A model generated the notes under the pieces. It searched no databases and was not told where the DNA came from. It saw only the letters and a list, made by a program, of their open reading frames with translations. Below, piece after piece: positions 19,154 to 29,347 of a DNA stretch of 64,000 bases; within the stretch, counting starts at the first letter, position 1; every line of letters starts with the position of its first letter. The position numbers were made by a program, and so were the translations under genes. Source of the stretch: Mycolicibacterium rhodesiae (GTDB taxonomy: Bacteria > Actinomycetota > Actinomycetes > Mycobacteriales > Mycobacteriaceae); the NCBI RefSeq assembly GCF_002086695.1, contig NZ_MVIH01000001.1:434001-498000 (forward strand), in the 5' to 3' direction.

Positions 19154-21403
19154 ATGTCTGTAGCTGAAATCGACGAAGGCGTATTCGAAGCGACCGCCGT
19201 CATCGACAACGGGAGCTTCGGCACCCGCACCGTACGTTTCGAGACCGGCCGGCTGGCGCAGCAAGCCGCAGGCTCCGTCGTCGCCTACCTCGACGACGAG
19301 ACCATGCTGCTGAGCGCGACCACCGCCAGCAAGACCCCCAAAGATCATTTCGACTTCTTCCCGCTGACGATCGACGTCGAGGAGCGGATGTATGCCGCAG
19401 GGCGCATCCCCGGCTCGTTCTTCCGCCGCGAAGGCCGTCCCTCCACCGACGCGATCCTGACCTGTCGGCTCATCGACCGGCCGCTGCGCCCGACGTTCGT
19501 CTCGGGCCTGCGCAACGAGATTCAGGTCGTGGTCACGATCCTGAGCCTGGATCCCAAGGATCTGTACGACGTGCTGGCGATCAACGCCGCGTCGGCGTCC
19601 ACTCAGATTTCCGGTCTGCCGTTCTCCGGTCCGGTCGGCGGCGTCCGCGTCGCCCTCATCAACGGCCAGTGGGTGGCGTTCCCGACCGTCGAGCAGCTCG
19701 AGGGAGCGGTGTTCGACATGGTCGTCGCGGGCCGCAAGGCGGGCGATGACGTCGCGATCATGATGGTCGAGGCCGAGGCCACCGACAACGTCATCGAGCT
19801 CATCGCCGGCGGCGCTGGCGCACCGACCGAGGCCGTGGTGGCCGAAGGTCTCGAAGCCGCCAAGCCGTTCATCGCCGCGCTCTGCGACGCGCAGCAGGCG
19901 CTGGCCGACAAGGCCGCCAAGCCGGTCGCCGATTACCCGCTGTTCCCGGACTACCAGGACGACGTGTACGCGGCCGTTTCGCACGTGGCCGGCGGCCCGC
20001 TGGCGGAGGCGCTGACCATCGCAGGCAAGCAGGAGCGCGACGAGCGCACCGACGAGATCAAGAACGAGGTCCTCGGCGAGCTCAGCGAGACATTCGCCGG
20101 GCGAGAGAAGGAGATCGGCGCGGCCTACCGCTCGCTGACCAAAAAGCTTGTGCGCCAGCGCATCCTGACCGATCACTTCCGCATCGACGGCCGTGGCGTC
20201 ACCGACATCCGCGCGCTGTCCGCCGAGGTCGCGATCATCCCGCGGGCGCACGGCAGCGCGTTGTTCGAGCGCGGCGAGACCCAGATCATGGGTGTCACCA
20301 CTCTCGACATGGTCAAGATGGCCCAGCAGATCGACTCGCTCGGGCCGGAAACCTCCAAGCGCTACATGCATCACTACAACTTCCCGCCGTATTCGACCGG
20401 TGAGACCGGTCGCGTCGGCTCCCCGAAGCGTCGGGAAATCGGCCATGGCGCGCTCGCCGAGCGCGCTCTGATGCCGGTGCTGCCGAGTGTCGAAGAGTTC
20501 CCCTACGCGATCCGCCAGGTGTCGGAAGCGTTGGGCTCCAACGGTTCCACCTCGATGGGCTCGGTGTGCGCCTCGACGCTGTCGCTGCTGAACGCCGGTG
20601 TGCCGCTGAAGGCCCCGGTTGCCGGTATCGCCATGGGCCTGGTGTCCGACGATGTCGATGGAGAGCGTCGGTTCGTCACGTTGACCGACATCCTCGGTGC
20701 CGAGGATGCCTTCGGCGACATGGACTTCAAGTGCGCAGGCACCAAGGACTTCGTCACCGCGCTTCAGTTGGACACCAAGCTGGACGGCATTCCCTCGCAG
20801 GTGCTGGCCGGCGCTCTGGCTCAGGCCAAGGACGCTCGCCTGACGATCCTCGACGTGATGGCCGAGGCCATCGACGAGCCCGACGAGATGAGCCCGTACG
20901 CGCCTCGCGTCACCGCCATCAAGGTGCCGGTGGACAAGATCGGCGAGGTCATCGGCCCCAAGGGCAAGATGATCAACTCGATCACCGAGCAGACCGGCGC
21001 GTCGATCTCCATCGAGGATGACGGCACCGTGTTCGTCGGCGCCACCGACGGCCCGTCGGCGCAGGCGGCGATCGACATGATCAACGCGATCGCCAACCCG
21101 CAGCTGCCCAAGGTCGGCGAGCGGTTCCTCGGAACCGTGGTGAAGACCACCGACTTTGGAGCTTTCGTCTCGCTCCTGCCCGGTCGCGACGGCCTGGTGC
21201 ACATCTCGAAGCTGGGCAAGGGCAAGCGGATCGCCAAGGTCGAGGATGTCGTCAAGCTCGGTGACAAGCTCCGCGTGGAGATCGCCGACATCGACAACCG
21301 CGGCAAGATCTCGCTGATCCTGGTGTCCGAAGACGGGGCAGACGCTCCCGAGGACGCTGCACCGGCACCCGCTGATGCCGATGCCGCGACCGCCAGCAGC
21401 TAG
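19154..21403 (+). CDS. gpsI: Polynucleotide phosphorylase (GpsI/PNPase)
   Basis: 3'-5' phosphorolytic exoribonuclease and polymerase of the RNA degradosome. The 749-residue protein has two RNase PH-like domains (first with [22 protein letters not shown] split by motif, second with [14 protein letters not shown] and [10 protein letters not shown]), a helical linker, a KH domain ([16 protein letters not shown], about 600) and an S1 domain ([20 protein letters not shown]). Sequence is very close to M. tuberculosis GpsI. It has an Ala/Asp-rich C-terminal tail. The 266-bp leader contains two stem-loops. Confidence 0.98.
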   Translation: MSVAEIDEGVFEATAVIDNGSFGTRTVRFETGRLAQQAAGSVVAYLDDETMLLSATTASKTPKDHFDFFPLTIDVEERMYAAGRIPGSFFRREGRPSTDAILTCRLIDRPLRPTFVSGLRNEIQVVVTILSLDPKDLYDVLAINAASASTQISGLPFSGPVGGVRVALINGQWVAFPTVEQLEGAVFDMVVAGRKAGDDVAIMMVEAEATDNVIELIAGGAGAPTEAVVAEGLEAAKPFIAALCDAQQALADKAAKPVADYPLFPDYQDDVYAAVSHVAGGPLAEALTIAGKQERDERTDEIKNEVLGELSETFAGREKEIGAAYRSLTKKLVRQRILTDHFRIDGRGVTDIRALSAEVAIIPRAHGSALFERGETQIMGVTTLDMVKMAQQIDSLGPETSKRYMHHYNFPPYSTGETGRVGSPKRREIGHGALAERALMPVLPSVEEFPYAIRQVSEALGSNGSTSMGSVCASTLSLLNAGVPLKAPVAGIAMGLVSDDVDGERRFVTLTDILGAEDAFGDMDFKCAGTKDFVTALQLDTKLDGIPSQVLAGALAQAKDARLTILDVMAEAIDEPDEMSPYAPRVTAIKVPVDKIGEVIGPKGKMINSITEQTGASISIEDDGTVFVGATDGPSAQAAIDMINAIANPQLPKVGERFLGTVVKTTDFGAFVSLLPGRDGLVHISKLGKGKRIAKVEDVVKLGDKLRVEIADIDNRGKISLILVSEDGADAPEDAAPAPADADAATASS

Positions 21404-22766
21404 TTCCGGCGGGCAGGAGCGAAGCGACACGGGGATCAACACAGCCGCACTTCGCCGCGGCCGGCGCCTCTCCAGTGAGGCGCCGGTTGCGGTGCGGCGC
21501 ACCGTTCTTCCCGGTGGTCTGCGGGTCGTCACCGAGTATGTGCCCTCGGTGCGATCGGCCTCGGTGGGCGTATGGGTGAACGTGGGTTCCCGCGACGAGG
21601 GTCCGACTGTCGCCGGTGCCGCGCATTTCCTGGAGCATCTGCTGTTCAAGGCGACGCCGAGTCGCACCGCTGTGGAGATCGCGCAGTCCGTCGACGCCGT
21701 CGGCGGTGAGCTCAACGCGTTCACCGCCAAGGAACACACCTGCTACTACGCCCACGTGCTGGACGACGACCTGGAGTTGGCCGTCGATCTGGTGGCCGAT
21801 GTGGTGCTCAACGGTGTGTGCGCATCCCATGACGTCGAACTGGAACGTGACGTCGTGCTCGAAGAAATCGCGATGCGCGACGACGATCCCGAAGACGCCC
21901 TCGGCGACGTGTTCCTGTCGGCGATGTTCGGGGACCATCCGGTCGGGCGGCCGGTGATCGGCAGTGTCGATTCGGTGTCGGGAATGACCCGATCGCAGCT
22001 GCATTCATTCCACGTGCGCCGCTACACCCCGGAGCGAATGGTCGTGGCGGTCGCAGGAAACATCGAGCATGACGAGGTAGTCCGGCTGGTGCGCAAGCAC
22101 TTCAAGGCGCATCTGGTCAAAGGCCGCACACCGCAGGCTCCGCGCAAGGGCACCAGCCGACCAGCGGGCGCACCCCGGCTGGAGCTGATCAGTCGTGAGG
22201 CCGAGCAGACCCATCTGTCGCTGGGCGTTCGCGTGCCGGGGCGGCACTGGCCGCACCGCTGGGCCCTGTCGGTGCTCAACACCGCCCTCGGCGGCGGTCT
22301 GAGTTCCCGGCTCTTCCAACAGATTCGGGAGAACCGCGGGTTGGCCTATTCGGTGTACTCCTCGGTTGACAGCTTCTCGGATGCCGGGGCATTGTCGGTG
22401 TATGCGGCCTGCCTTCCCGAGCGCTTCGACGAGGTGGTGCGGTTGACCACCGAGGTCCTCGAAGGCGTCGCCCGTGATGGCATCACCGAGGCGGAGTGCC
22501 GGATTGCCAAGGGCTCGATCCGGGGCGGCCTGGTGCTCGGCCTGGAGGACTCGGCGTCGCGGATGCACCGTCTCGGTCGCAGTGAGCTGAACTACGGTGA
22601 GTACCGCAGTGTCGCGAGCACGCTGGAGCGCATCGACGAAGTCACCCTGGATCAGGTCAACGCGGTTGCCCGCCAGGTGCTGACCAAGCCGTTCGGTGCG
22701 GCCGTCTTAGGCCCGCACAAGTCCAAACGATCTCTACCGCAGCCACTTCGGACGATCAGGAGTTAG
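21375..22766 (+). CDS. pepR: M16 family zinc protease
   Basis: A 463-residue peptidase of the insulinase/mitochondrial processing peptidase family, orthologous to M. tuberculosis PepR (Rv2782c). The inverted zinc motif HFLEH (in [13 protein letters not shown]) is followed by the distal Glu in [15 protein letters not shown]; the C-terminal half contains [24 protein letters not shown]. The frame opens inside the last codons of gpsI (29-bp overlap). ATG 21375 or 21381 is used; codons up to VRRTVLPGG are poorly conserved. It is very likely cotranscribed with gpsI. Confidence 0.93.
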   Translation: MPMPRPPAASSGGQERSDTGINTAALRRGRRLSSEAPVAVRRTVLPGGLRVVTEYVPSVRSASVGVWVNVGSRDEGPTVAGAAHFLEHLLFKATPSRTAVEIAQSVDAVGGELNAFTAKEHTCYYAHVLDDDLELAVDLVADVVLNGVCASHDVELERDVVLEEIAMRDDDPEDALGDVFLSAMFGDHPVGRPVIGSVDSVSGMTRSQLHSFHVRRYTPERMVVAVAGNIEHDEVVRLVRKHFKAHLVKGRTPQAPRKGTSRPAGAPRLELISREAEQTHLSLGVRVPGRHWPHRWALSVLNTALGGGLSSRLFQQIRENRGLAYSVYSSVDSFSDAGALSVYAACLPERFDEVVRLTTEVLEGVARDGITEAECRIAKGSIRGGLVLGLEDSASRMHRLGRSELNYGEYRSVASTLERIDEVTLDQVNAVARQVLTKPFGAAVLGPHKSKRSLPQPLRTIRS

Positions 22767-22768
22767 CC

Positions 22769-23794
22769 GTGCCTTTCAGCCTGCAGGATTTGGCGGTACC
22801 GATTCTCGGTGCACCAATGGCAGGCGGTCCGAGCACGCCCGCCTTGGCGGCCGCGGTGTCCGACGCTGGTGGTCTGGGTTTCGTGGCAGCCGGCTATCTG
22901 ACTGCGGAGAAGTTCGCCGAGGTGATTGCCGGCGCCCGGGCGTTGACGTCGGCACCGATCGGTGTGAACCTCTTTGTGCCGCAGCCGTCGGCGGCAGATG
23001 CCGGTGAGCTGGAGCGCTACCGCGACCTGCTCGCCCCGCTCGCCGAACACTACGGTGCCGAGATCGCGCGGCCCCATCCCGACGACGACGCATGGCAGGC
23101 CAAGCTCGACGTGGTTGCCGATACCGCACCGGAGGTGGCGTCGTTCACCTTTGGTTGCCCGGCGCCGGAAACCATTGCCCGTCTACGTGATCGGGGTGTG
23201 CTGGTCGTGGTGACGGTCACGAGGCTCGACGAGGCGGCAGTGGCTGTCGGCGCGGGCGCCGACGCTCTGGTGGTGCAGGGCCCAGAAGCGGGAGGGCATC
23301 GGGGGACGTTCGATCCCGTCGTCCGGCCCGGCGATGAGCCGTTGGATTCGTTGCTGTCCGCGATCATCGCGGCCTACGACCTGCCGGCGATTGCGGCGGG
23401 TGGCCTGTCCAGTGCGGCGGATGTCCGGCGGGTGCTCGATGGGGGAGCGGTCGCGGCGCAGGCGGGCACGGCGTTCTTGCTGGCCGAGGAGGCGGGCACC
23501 AACGCCGCCCACCGCGCGGCGCTGACCGATGAGAACTTCACCGAAACTGTTGTGACACGGGCTTTTTCAGGTCGGTATGCGCGCGGCCTGGCCAATGACT
23601 TCACCGCGCGCTATGACGATGTGGCGCCGCTGGGTTATCCGGAAGTCAACCAGATGACCGGTCCGCTGCGCCGCGCCGCCGTCGCCGCCGGCGATCCGCA
23701 CGGCACCAACCTGTGGGCGGGTACCGCATGGCGGGAGATCAGCGGAGGCAGCGCAGCCGGCATCGTGGCGGCTTTGGCCGGGGATGCCCGGTGA
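22769..23794 (+). CDS. Nitronate monooxygenase-type flavoprotein
   Basis: A 341-residue FMN-dependent TIM-barrel protein of the 2-nitropropane dioxygenase family: PILGAPMAGGPSTPALAAAVSDAGGLGF at the N-terminus (split here as PILGAPMAGGP and VSDAGGLGF), APIGVNLFV, VQGPEAGGHRGTF and PAIAAGGLSSAADVRRVLDGGA, which binds the FMN phosphate. It matches M. tuberculosis Rv2781c. It detoxifies alkyl nitronates such as propionate 3-nitronate by family knowledge. The GTG start is two bases after the pepR stop, and the 3' end overlaps the beta-lactamase gene by 4 bp. Confidence 0.9.
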   Translation: MPFSLQDLAVPILGAPMAGGPSTPALAAAVSDAGGLGFVAAGYLTAEKFAEVIAGARALTSAPIGVNLFVPQPSAADAGELERYRDLLAPLAEHYGAEIARPHPDDDAWQAKLDVVADTAPEVASFTFGCPAPETIARLRDRGVLVVVTVTRLDEAAVAVGAGADALVVQGPEAGGHRGTFDPVVRPGDEPLDSLLSAIIAAYDLPAIAAGGLSSAADVRRVLDGGAVAAQAGTAFLLAEEAGTNAAHRAALTDENFTETVVTRAFSGRYARGLANDFTARYDDVAPLGYPEVNQMTGPLRRAAVAAGDPHGTNLWAGTAWREISGGSAAGIVAALAGDAR

Positions 23795-24705
23795 GCCTGT
23801 CCCGCCGACGCCTTCTGGTCACCGGCACCGCGGTGTCCGTACTCGCGGCCTGTGGCGTCAAGCCCTCTCCGGCCCGCCCGACTCTCAGCGACCCGGCCGA
23901 GCCGTTGCCGCCCGTCGAGCAGCGCATCGCCGATCTGGAGAAGCGGCATAACGCATTTGTCGGGCTCTATGCCCAGAACCTGGATTCGAAGGTGGATCTG
24001 GCGCACCGGGACGGCGACCCGTTCGCGATGTGCTCGACGTTCAAGTCCTACCTCTCGGCCCGGGTGCTGCAGAAGGCGCAGGCCGGGGAGTTGCGGCTGA
24101 CGGACACTATGTTGGTCGATCCCGCGGAACTGAAGCCCAACTCGCCGCGTACCGAGCCCAATGCCGGTCAGCCCATGGCTATTGCGGATCTGTGCGCAGC
24201 TGCGCTGCAGGTCAGCGACAACACCGCCGCCAACATGTTGCTGCGCACCATCGGCGGGCCGCCGGCGATCACCGCATTCGCCCGGTCCATCGGGGACGAT
24301 CGCACCCGGCTGGACCGCTGGGAGACCGAGCTGAATTCGGCCGTTCCCGGCGATCCGCGTGACACCAGCACGCCGAGGGCGCTCGGCGGTGGTGTCGCTC
24401 GGGTGCTGACCGGGGACGTTCTCGACGGGCCGCACCGCACGCAGCTGCAGGACTGGATGCGCGCCAACACAACCTCGAGCATGCGGGGTGGGTTACCGGC
24501 GGGCTGGACGACCGCTGACAAGACCGGATCCGGTGACTTCGCCAGCACCAACGACGTCGGGATCGCGTTCGGGCCCAACGGTGAACGGGTTCTGCTGGCG
24601 ATTATGACCCGGACTCGATCCGACGATGCGCAGGCCGAGCCGCTGCGTCAGCTCATCGCCGAGGTGGCGACGCTGGCGTTGCCCGAGGTGACCCGCCCGC
24701 GATGA
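23791..24705 (+). CDS. Class A beta-lactamase with Tat-like lipoprotein signal
   Basis: A 304-residue serine beta-lactamase. Motifs in order: SxxK in MCSTFKSYL (Ser82, Lys85), SDN in VSDNTAANML (Ser142), the ExxLN of the omega loop in WETELNSAVPGD, and KTG in ADKTGSGDF (Lys244). The N-terminus SLSRRRLLVTGTAVSVLAACG combines a twin-arginine-like RRR stretch with a lipobox (Cys21), suggesting export in folded form and lipid anchoring. GTG 23791 overlaps the upstream TGA (GTGA). It hydrolyses beta-lactams and would contribute to intrinsic resistance; its location differs from M. tuberculosis blaC. Confidence 0.93.
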   Translation: MSLSRRRLLVTGTAVSVLAACGVKPSPARPTLSDPAEPLPPVEQRIADLEKRHNAFVGLYAQNLDSKVDLAHRDGDPFAMCSTFKSYLSARVLQKAQAGELRLTDTMLVDPAELKPNSPRTEPNAGQPMAIADLCAAALQVSDNTAANMLLRTIGGPPAITAFARSIGDDRTRLDRWETELNSAVPGDPRDTSTPRALGGGVARVLTGDVLDGPHRTQLQDWMRANTTSSMRGGLPAGWTTADKTGSGDFASTNDVGIAFGPNGERVLLAIMTRTRSDDAQAEPLRQLIAEVATLALPEVTRPR

Positions 24706-24765
24706 GTTTGGGTCTCGCTGGATGTCAGTACTGAAGACCGACGACATCAGCCGAAAGGATCCATC

Positions 24766-25560
24766 GTGAGTGAGTACGCCGCCCCGGTCGGGGCGCCCAT
24801 CTGGTTCGACCTGGTGAGCAGTGATCCCGCGCGCGCCGCGGAGTTCTATGGCGAGATCTTCGGTTGGCAGCTGGAGGGACCGGCGCACCCGGAGTTCGGG
24901 GGCTATCAGAACTTCACCCGCAACGGTAAGCGGGTGGCCGGGCTTATCCCGCCGATGGGCGAGGGCCCGGCGAACATCTGGTCGGTGTACCTGCACACCA
25001 CCGACGGGAGCGCCACCGTCGCGGCGGCGGAGGCCGCGGGCGCGACGGTGATGGTGCCCCCGATGGCGGTCGGCGATCTGGGCTCGATGATGGTGGTGAC
25101 CGACCCCGCCGGTGCGGTCATCGGGTTCTGGCAGCCCGGGACGCATCCTGGGTTCACCGAGTGGGGTGAGCACGGGACGCCGTATTGGTTCGAATGCCAA
25201 AGCAAGGACTACGACGCATCACTGGCGTTCTACCGCCAGGTGCTCGGGGCGCGGATCGAGGAGATCGGTACCGGCGGTGACCCGGAGGCCGTCGGCCCGG
25301 ACCGCTACGGTCAGGTTTTTGCCGGGGAGAGCGCCTACTCGGGAATCATGGACGCCGCCAAGCTATTTCCCGCTGAGGTGCCGTCGTTCTGGCAGGTGTA
25401 CGTCGCGGTCGACGACGTGGCAGCCACGGTGAAGCAGGCCGAGGAACTCGGTGCGGAGATCGTGATGCCCGGCGAGGACACTCCGTATGGCACCCTGGCG
25501 GTGCTGCGCGACCCACTGGGCGCGCTGATCTGCCTCGGCCATCCGCCTGCCGGGATGTAA
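24766..25560 (+). CDS. Two-domain VOC (glyoxalase/bleomycin-resistance fold) protein
   Basis: A 264-residue protein with two vicinal-oxygen-chelate repeats, about 10-120 (WFDLVSSDPARAAEFYGEIFGW) and 137-258 (WFECQSKDYDASLAFYRQVLG), each ending with a DPxGA motif. It resembles the M. tuberculosis secreted/cytosolic antigen Rv0577 (CFP-30B) and related proteins. Its reaction is unknown. The GTG start follows GAAAGGAT. The gene is 60 bp after the beta-lactamase gene, and a strong hairpin follows it. Confidence 0.85.
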   Translation: MSEYAAPVGAPIWFDLVSSDPARAAEFYGEIFGWQLEGPAHPEFGGYQNFTRNGKRVAGLIPPMGEGPANIWSVYLHTTDGSATVAAAEAAGATVMVPPMAVGDLGSMMVVTDPAGAVIGFWQPGTHPGFTEWGEHGTPYWFECQSKDYDASLAFYRQVLGARIEEIGTGGDPEAVGPDRYGQVFAGESAYSGIMDAAKLFPAEVPSFWQVYVAVDDVAATVKQAEELGAEIVMPGEDTPYGTLAVLRDPLGALICLGHPPAGM

Positions 25561-25567
25561 AGACCAA

Positions 25568-25602
25568 CGAACCGGGACGCTGCGGTGAGCAGTCCCGGTT
25601 CG
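25568..25602. terminator. Bidirectional stem-loop between the VOC gene and ald
   Basis: CGAACCGGGAC (25568-25578) and GTCCCGGTTCG (25592-25602) form a perfect 11-bp stem with a 13-base loop between convergent genes. It lacks a clear T-run, as is common for mycobacterial terminators. Confidence 0.75.
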
Positions 25603-25637
25603 CTGTGCAGTAGTGAGCTGTTGGCTCACTGAGGTTT

Positions 25638-26753
25638 TCAGGCCGTCAGGCCGGCCGGATCGGTGTACGGCAGGTCAAGGTCGTTGGCGACCTCGTGGTT
25701 GAGCAGCTGTCCGTGATGGGTGGACAAGCCCTTGGCGAGCGCCGGGTCGGACGCGCAGGCGCCCTGCCAGCCCTTGTCGGCGAGCTTGATGACGTACGGC
25801 ATGGTCGCGTTGGTCAGGGCGTACGTCGAGGTCCGCGGTACCGCGCCGGGCATGTTGGCCACGCAGTAGAACACCGCGTCGTGCACGCGGAAGGTCGGGT
25901 CGTCGTGCGTGGTGGGCCTGGAATCCTCGAAGCAGCCACCCTGGTCGATGGCGATGTCCACCAACACCGCACCCGGCTTCATTTGTGCCACAGTGGCATT
26001 CGTGACGAGCTTCGGGGCCTTGGCGCCCGGCACCAGCACGGCGCCGATGACCAGATCGGCCTGTTTGACGGCATCCTCGAGGTCGAGCCGTGAGGAGTAG
26101 CGGGTTTCGATCGCACCGCCGTACTCGGCGTCGATCTTGCGCAGGATGTTGATGTTGAGGTCGAACACGGTGACGTGCGCGCCCATACCCCACGCGACCG
26201 CGGCGGCGTTGTCGCCGGCCATTCCGCCGCCGATGACGACGACCTTGGCCGGGGCCACACCGGGAACGCCGCCCATCAGCACGCCGCGACCGCCCTGGGT
26301 GCGCATCAAGTGGTAGGCGCCGACCTGCGCGGCCAGCCGGCCTGCGACCTCGCTCATCGGGGCCAGCAGAGGAAGCGCTCCGTCGGCCGTCTGCACCGTC
26401 TCGTAGGCGATCGACGTGGTGCCGGACGCCAGCAGGGCATCGGTGCACGGACGCGAGGCGGCCAGGTGCAGGTAGGTGAACAGGGTCTGGTCCTTGCGCA
26501 TCCGGCCGTATTCGGCCTCGATGGGCTCCTTGACCTTCAGCAGTAAGTCGGCCTCGGCCCACACCTGGTCGGCGCTGGTGATGATCTGCGCACCGGCGGC
26601 TTTGAAGTCGTCGTCGTGGATGGCGGAACCCTCACCGGCGCCGGCCTGGACGATGACCTCGTGGCCGCGGCGGACCAGTTCGGACACTCCGGCCGGGGTG
26701 ATGGCCACGCGGTATTCGTTGTTCTTGATCTCGGTCGGGATGCCGACGCGCAT
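25638..26753 (-). CDS. ald: L-alanine dehydrogenase
   Basis: NAD-dependent interconversion of alanine with pyruvate and ammonia (also glyoxylate reduction). The 371-residue protein has the AlaDH N-terminus [20 protein letters not shown], catalytic regions DLLLKVKEP and YLHLAAS, the NAD-binding [21 protein letters not shown], and the active-site segment [19 protein letters not shown]. It is intact, unlike the frameshifted ald of some M. bovis strains. It diverges from aldR, its known regulator in mycobacteria. ATG 26753 is the family start; codons further upstream run through the intergenic region. Confidence 0.97.
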   Translation of the reverse strand: MRVGIPTEIKNNEYRVAITPAGVSELVRRGHEVIVQAGAGEGSAIHDDDFKAAGAQIITSADQVWAEADLLLKVKEPIEAEYGRMRKDQTLFTYLHLAASRPCTDALLASGTTSIAYETVQTADGALPLLAPMSEVAGRLAAQVGAYHLMRTQGGRGVLMGGVPGVAPAKVVVIGGGMAGDNAAAVAWGMGAHVTVFDLNINILRKIDAEYGGAIETRYSSRLDLEDAVKQADLVIGAVLVPGAKAPKLVTNATVAQMKPGAVLVDIAIDQGGCFEDSRPTTHDDPTFRVHDAVFYCVANMPGAVPRTSTYALTNATMPYVIKLADKGWQGACASDPALAKGLSTHHGQLLNHEVANDLDLPYTDPAGLTA

Positions 26754-26834
26754 GATCGCTCCTTGATTGAGGTTTGCGTGCATCAAGTGTGAAGAACATT
26801 CGATGTGATGGCAATCATGACGAAAAAGATTCGC

Positions 26835-26840
26835 TAGGAT
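26835..26840 (+). promoter_or_regulatory. Leaderless-type -10 element for aldR
   Basis: TAGGAT lies six bases before the ATG of aldR. The 93-bp ald-aldR interval is AT-rich for this genome and is where AldR binds in other mycobacteria; specific boxes were not resolved by eye. Confidence 0.5.
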
Positions 26841-26846
26841 GCGCCC

Positions 26847-27359
26847 ATGGCCGAACGATCGACGAAATCTACCGTGCGCCCGATGCCCGTTCCGAAGGAT
26901 GTTCGGACCGAGCTCGACGATGTCGACCGACGGATCCTTGCGGCGCTGCATGCCGATGCGCGAATCTCCAACAGCGCTCTGGCCGACGCGATCGGCATCG
27001 CGCCGTCGACCTGTCACGGGCGGGTGCGCCGGCTGCAGGACATCGGGGTGATCCGCGGCTTCTACACCGATATCGACCCGGCCGCGATCGGGCTGCCGCT
27101 GCAGGCGATGATCTCGGTCAGCCTGCAAGCCAATGCCCGCGGCAAGATCCACAACTTCATCCAGCAGATCCGGCGCAAGCCGCAGGTGATGGATGTCTAC
27201 TTCCTGGCCGGCGCCGACGATTTCATCATTCATGTGGCCGCCCGCGACACCGACGATTTGCGGTCATTCGTCGTCGAGAACCTCAACGCCGACGCTGATG
27301 TGGCCGGCACCCAAACATCGCTGATCTTCGAGCACCTTCGCGGTGCCGCACCGCTATAG
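26847..27359 (+). CDS. aldR: Lrp/AsnC family regulator of alanine dehydrogenase
   Basis: A 170-residue feast/famine regulator: AsnC-type HTH DDVDRRILAALHADARISNSALADAIGIAPSTCHGRVRRLQDIGVI (residues ~24-70), then the RAM ligand-binding domain with GLPLQAMISVSLQA and VMDVYFLAGADDFIIHVAARD. It is orthologous to M. tuberculosis AldR (Rv2779c), which activates or represses ald according to alanine availability. It is divergent from ald; its TAG overlaps the stop of the following minus-strand gene. Confidence 0.94.
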   Translation: MAERSTKSTVRPMPVPKDVRTELDDVDRRILAALHADARISNSALADAIGIAPSTCHGRVRRLQDIGVIRGFYTDIDPAAIGLPLQAMISVSLQANARGKIHNFIQQIRRKPQVMDVYFLAGADDFIIHVAARDTDDLRSFVVENLNADADVAGTQTSLIFEHLRGAAPL

Positions 27360-28175
27360 GTCAGAAGGACACGTCGGGGCGAGGTGGATTTGATTCTTGA
27401 TGTCCCGATAGGCCGCGACACGCGCCAACACGGCGTCAACCTCCGGGCCTTGCGGCGTGATGTCGGGCGCTGCGTCAACCCCGTACAGCGTGGCGCTCAG
27501 TTTCGCGTGAAGTTCGGCCCGTTGCTCGGCCACCTTCGCATCTCTACGTTCGTTCTGCAGTGATCGGTCGATGAATTGTGCTTCTTCTGCGCATTTTTCG
27601 ATCAGCTCGACGCGTTCGATTGCGGCGCGTTCGAGACTTTTGATGGTGCTTGATGCCTCGGCGAGGATTCGTTTGTCGTCTGCGCTGGGTTTATCCAACA
27701 CGGCCAATTCATCGGCTACTGTGCGCAATTGGTGCGCTTTTTCGAGAGTGCTGGTGATTCCGAATATCTCCGAACTGAAGTCGACGTCGCCCAGCCACCC
27801 TTCGCGGGCAGCTTCTGAAGCGGCTACCTGCCTCACCGCCTCGAACGCCGACTCGATGCGTGCGGCGTTTTCCACGCCGTACATGTCAACGCGCCTCTGC
27901 TTGTCTTTACGTTGCTGCTCTTCGCGTTTGCGCTCAGCTGCGGCGGCGCGAGCGGCTTGGTCGATGCGTGCTTGCTCTCGTGCCTGTTCGCGCCGTTCGT
28001 CGGCTTCGCCAACGGCTCGGATGAGGGTGGCGCCAAGGAGGATGAAACCGGCAATGGCTGCCACGGCGACGAGGACGCCGAGGATGACATCCATGTGACT
28101 GCCCAGCCAGCCGACCATGAATACGAAGAAGAGAACTCCGGCTACGCCTCCTCCGCCGGCGCCATTTCTGCTCAC
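27354..28175 (-). CDS. Membrane-anchored coiled-coil protein of unknown function
   Basis: A 273-residue protein not assigned to a family. Two adjacent N-terminal membrane segments (AGVLFFVFMVGWLGS and VILGVLVAVAAIAGFILLGATLI) precede a long Ala/Arg/Glu/Gln-rich helix (about 55-100; EADERREQAREQARIDQAAR) and further helical, probably coiled-coil, segments up to residue 240. The GTG start is used; there is no strong ribosome binding site. It convergently overlaps the end of aldR by 6 bp. A cytoplasmic scaffold anchored to the membrane is one reading. Confidence 0.65.
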   Translation of the reverse strand: MSRNGAGGGGVAGVLFFVFMVGWLGSHMDVILGVLVAVAAIAGFILLGATLIRAVGEADERREQAREQARIDQAARAAAAERKREEQQRKDKQRRVDMYGVENAARIESAFEAVRQVAASEAAREGWLGDVDFSSEIFGITSTLEKAHQLRTVADELAVLDKPSADDKRILAEASSTIKSLERAAIERVELIEKCAEEAQFIDRSLQNERRDAKVAEQRAELHAKLSATLYGVDAAPDITPQGPEVDAVLARVAAYRDIKNQIHLAPTCPSDL

Positions 28176-28264
28176 GGAACCCCTAGCTCTTGTCTCCGAT
28201 CAGACCGATTTCCCGGATGCTAATGGGCACCGCCGACAAGTCTGACGATCGCCAGGGGACCGGA

Positions 28265-29218
28265 TTAGTGGCGGCGTGCCGACGAGGCCGTCGAACGTTT
28301 CGCTGTCCGGTCGCCGGCAGATTTTGCGCCAGGAGAACCAGGTTTCGCGCGCTTGGTCGACGCGGCTTTGGTTGGCGTTGTAGTCGTTTTGGCAGGCTGG
28401 ATCGCGACGGGAGCCGGCGCATTCGGATCGGGAATGTCCACCGGTCGGTGGTAGGCCTTCTCGATGATCGGCCGCAGCTGCTTGTCCAGCGCGGGGGCCA
28501 GCGGTCCGGCCCACGCAATCAGGGGCAGCGTCTTTGTCGGCACCCACACGTAGGTGACGTTGCCGGGCTGGCCGTTGACGTCTGGGGTGAAGCGGACGTT
28601 GTTCGGGTCGTCGAGATCCACTCGCCGGTAGTCCGGGTGGATCGAGAACATCCCGACGACGGCATTGGCGATCGCGAGCAGGTTTCGGGGATCATCCGGC
28701 CAGTCGGCCCAGCCGTCGTACTGCCGGATGACGTCGGTGCCCATGTAGGCGGTGTCCGGTGGGAGCCACGGTCCCGTCGAACTTTCGGTCTTGCCGCGCC
28801 GGCCGCCGTACGGATTCTCCGGATTGCCGATTGAAACCCAGGTCAGGCGGCTCGGGTCTGGAGCATTGGCCGGGTCTGCGGCAAACCGTCGGAGATCGGA
28901 GTAGACGACTTGCCCACCCTGGCTGTGCCCGAAGAGTACGATTTGCTCGTCGGGGGGCAGCGCCGCGATGGCCTGCTGGACTCTTGTTGCTCCCTGATCC
29001 GTGAATGCTCCGCCAGGCAACGCGAAGTAGTCGACCGGTTGGCAGTGGTTCGGTGACTTGCAAAGGTCGCCCTGCAGTTGCTTCGGCACAAAATGCCAGA
29101 TGTGCTGCATGCCGACGAAGCCGCCCTCGAGCGTGAGGACTGTTGCCGCATTACTTACCGGAGCCGCCGCGATCAACGCGGCGGTCATTGCTACGGCCAA
29201 GCCAGCTTTCTTGAACAT
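28265..29218 (-). CDS. Secreted PE-PPE-domain alpha/beta hydrolase
   Basis: A 317-residue protein with a Sec signal peptide (MFKKAGLAVAMTAALIAAAPVSNA, cut after about residue 24) and a PE-PPE-type serine hydrolase domain: VLTLEGGFVGMQ, the nucleophile elbow FGHSQGGQV (Ser99), VSIGNPENPYGG and the YDGWADWPDDPRN motif. The C-terminal ~50 residues are Lys/Thr/Ser/Pro-rich. It lacks PE or PPE N-terminal domains. ATG 29218 is preferred over upstream ATG 29233 because GGGAGG sits six bases ahead and the signal peptide begins there. It is probably a cell-wall esterase or lipase. Confidence 0.85.
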   Translation of the reverse strand: MFKKAGLAVAMTAALIAAAPVSNAATVLTLEGGFVGMQHIWHFVPKQLQGDLCKSPNHCQPVDYFALPGGAFTDQGATRVQQAIAALPPDEQIVLFGHSQGGQVVYSDLRRFAADPANAPDPSRLTWVSIGNPENPYGGRRGKTESSTGPWLPPDTAYMGTDVIRQYDGWADWPDDPRNLLAIANAVVGMFSIHPDYRRVDLDDPNNVRFTPDVNGQPGNVTYVWVPTKTLPLIAWAGPLAPALDKQLRPIIEKAYHRPVDIPDPNAPAPVAIQPAKTTTTPTKAASTKRAKPGSPGAKSAGDRTAKRSTASSARRH

Positions 29219-29347
29219 CCCCGACCTCCCCATCGGAATCGTAGGCGGTAGCAACGCACTGTGGGTGCCGATTGACGTGTTGGGGTGAGTGGCGCCGCGA
29301 CACCCGATCACTTAGCGTCTGCTCGTTGGGCCGAGAGGATGTGGTGA

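Noticed and set aside
18848..21739. 963-codon open frame on the minus strand opposite gpsI
   Set aside because: High GC at third codon positions of gpsI keeps the antisense frame open. The translation is His/Arg/Asp-rich with no family features, while gpsI is unmistakable.
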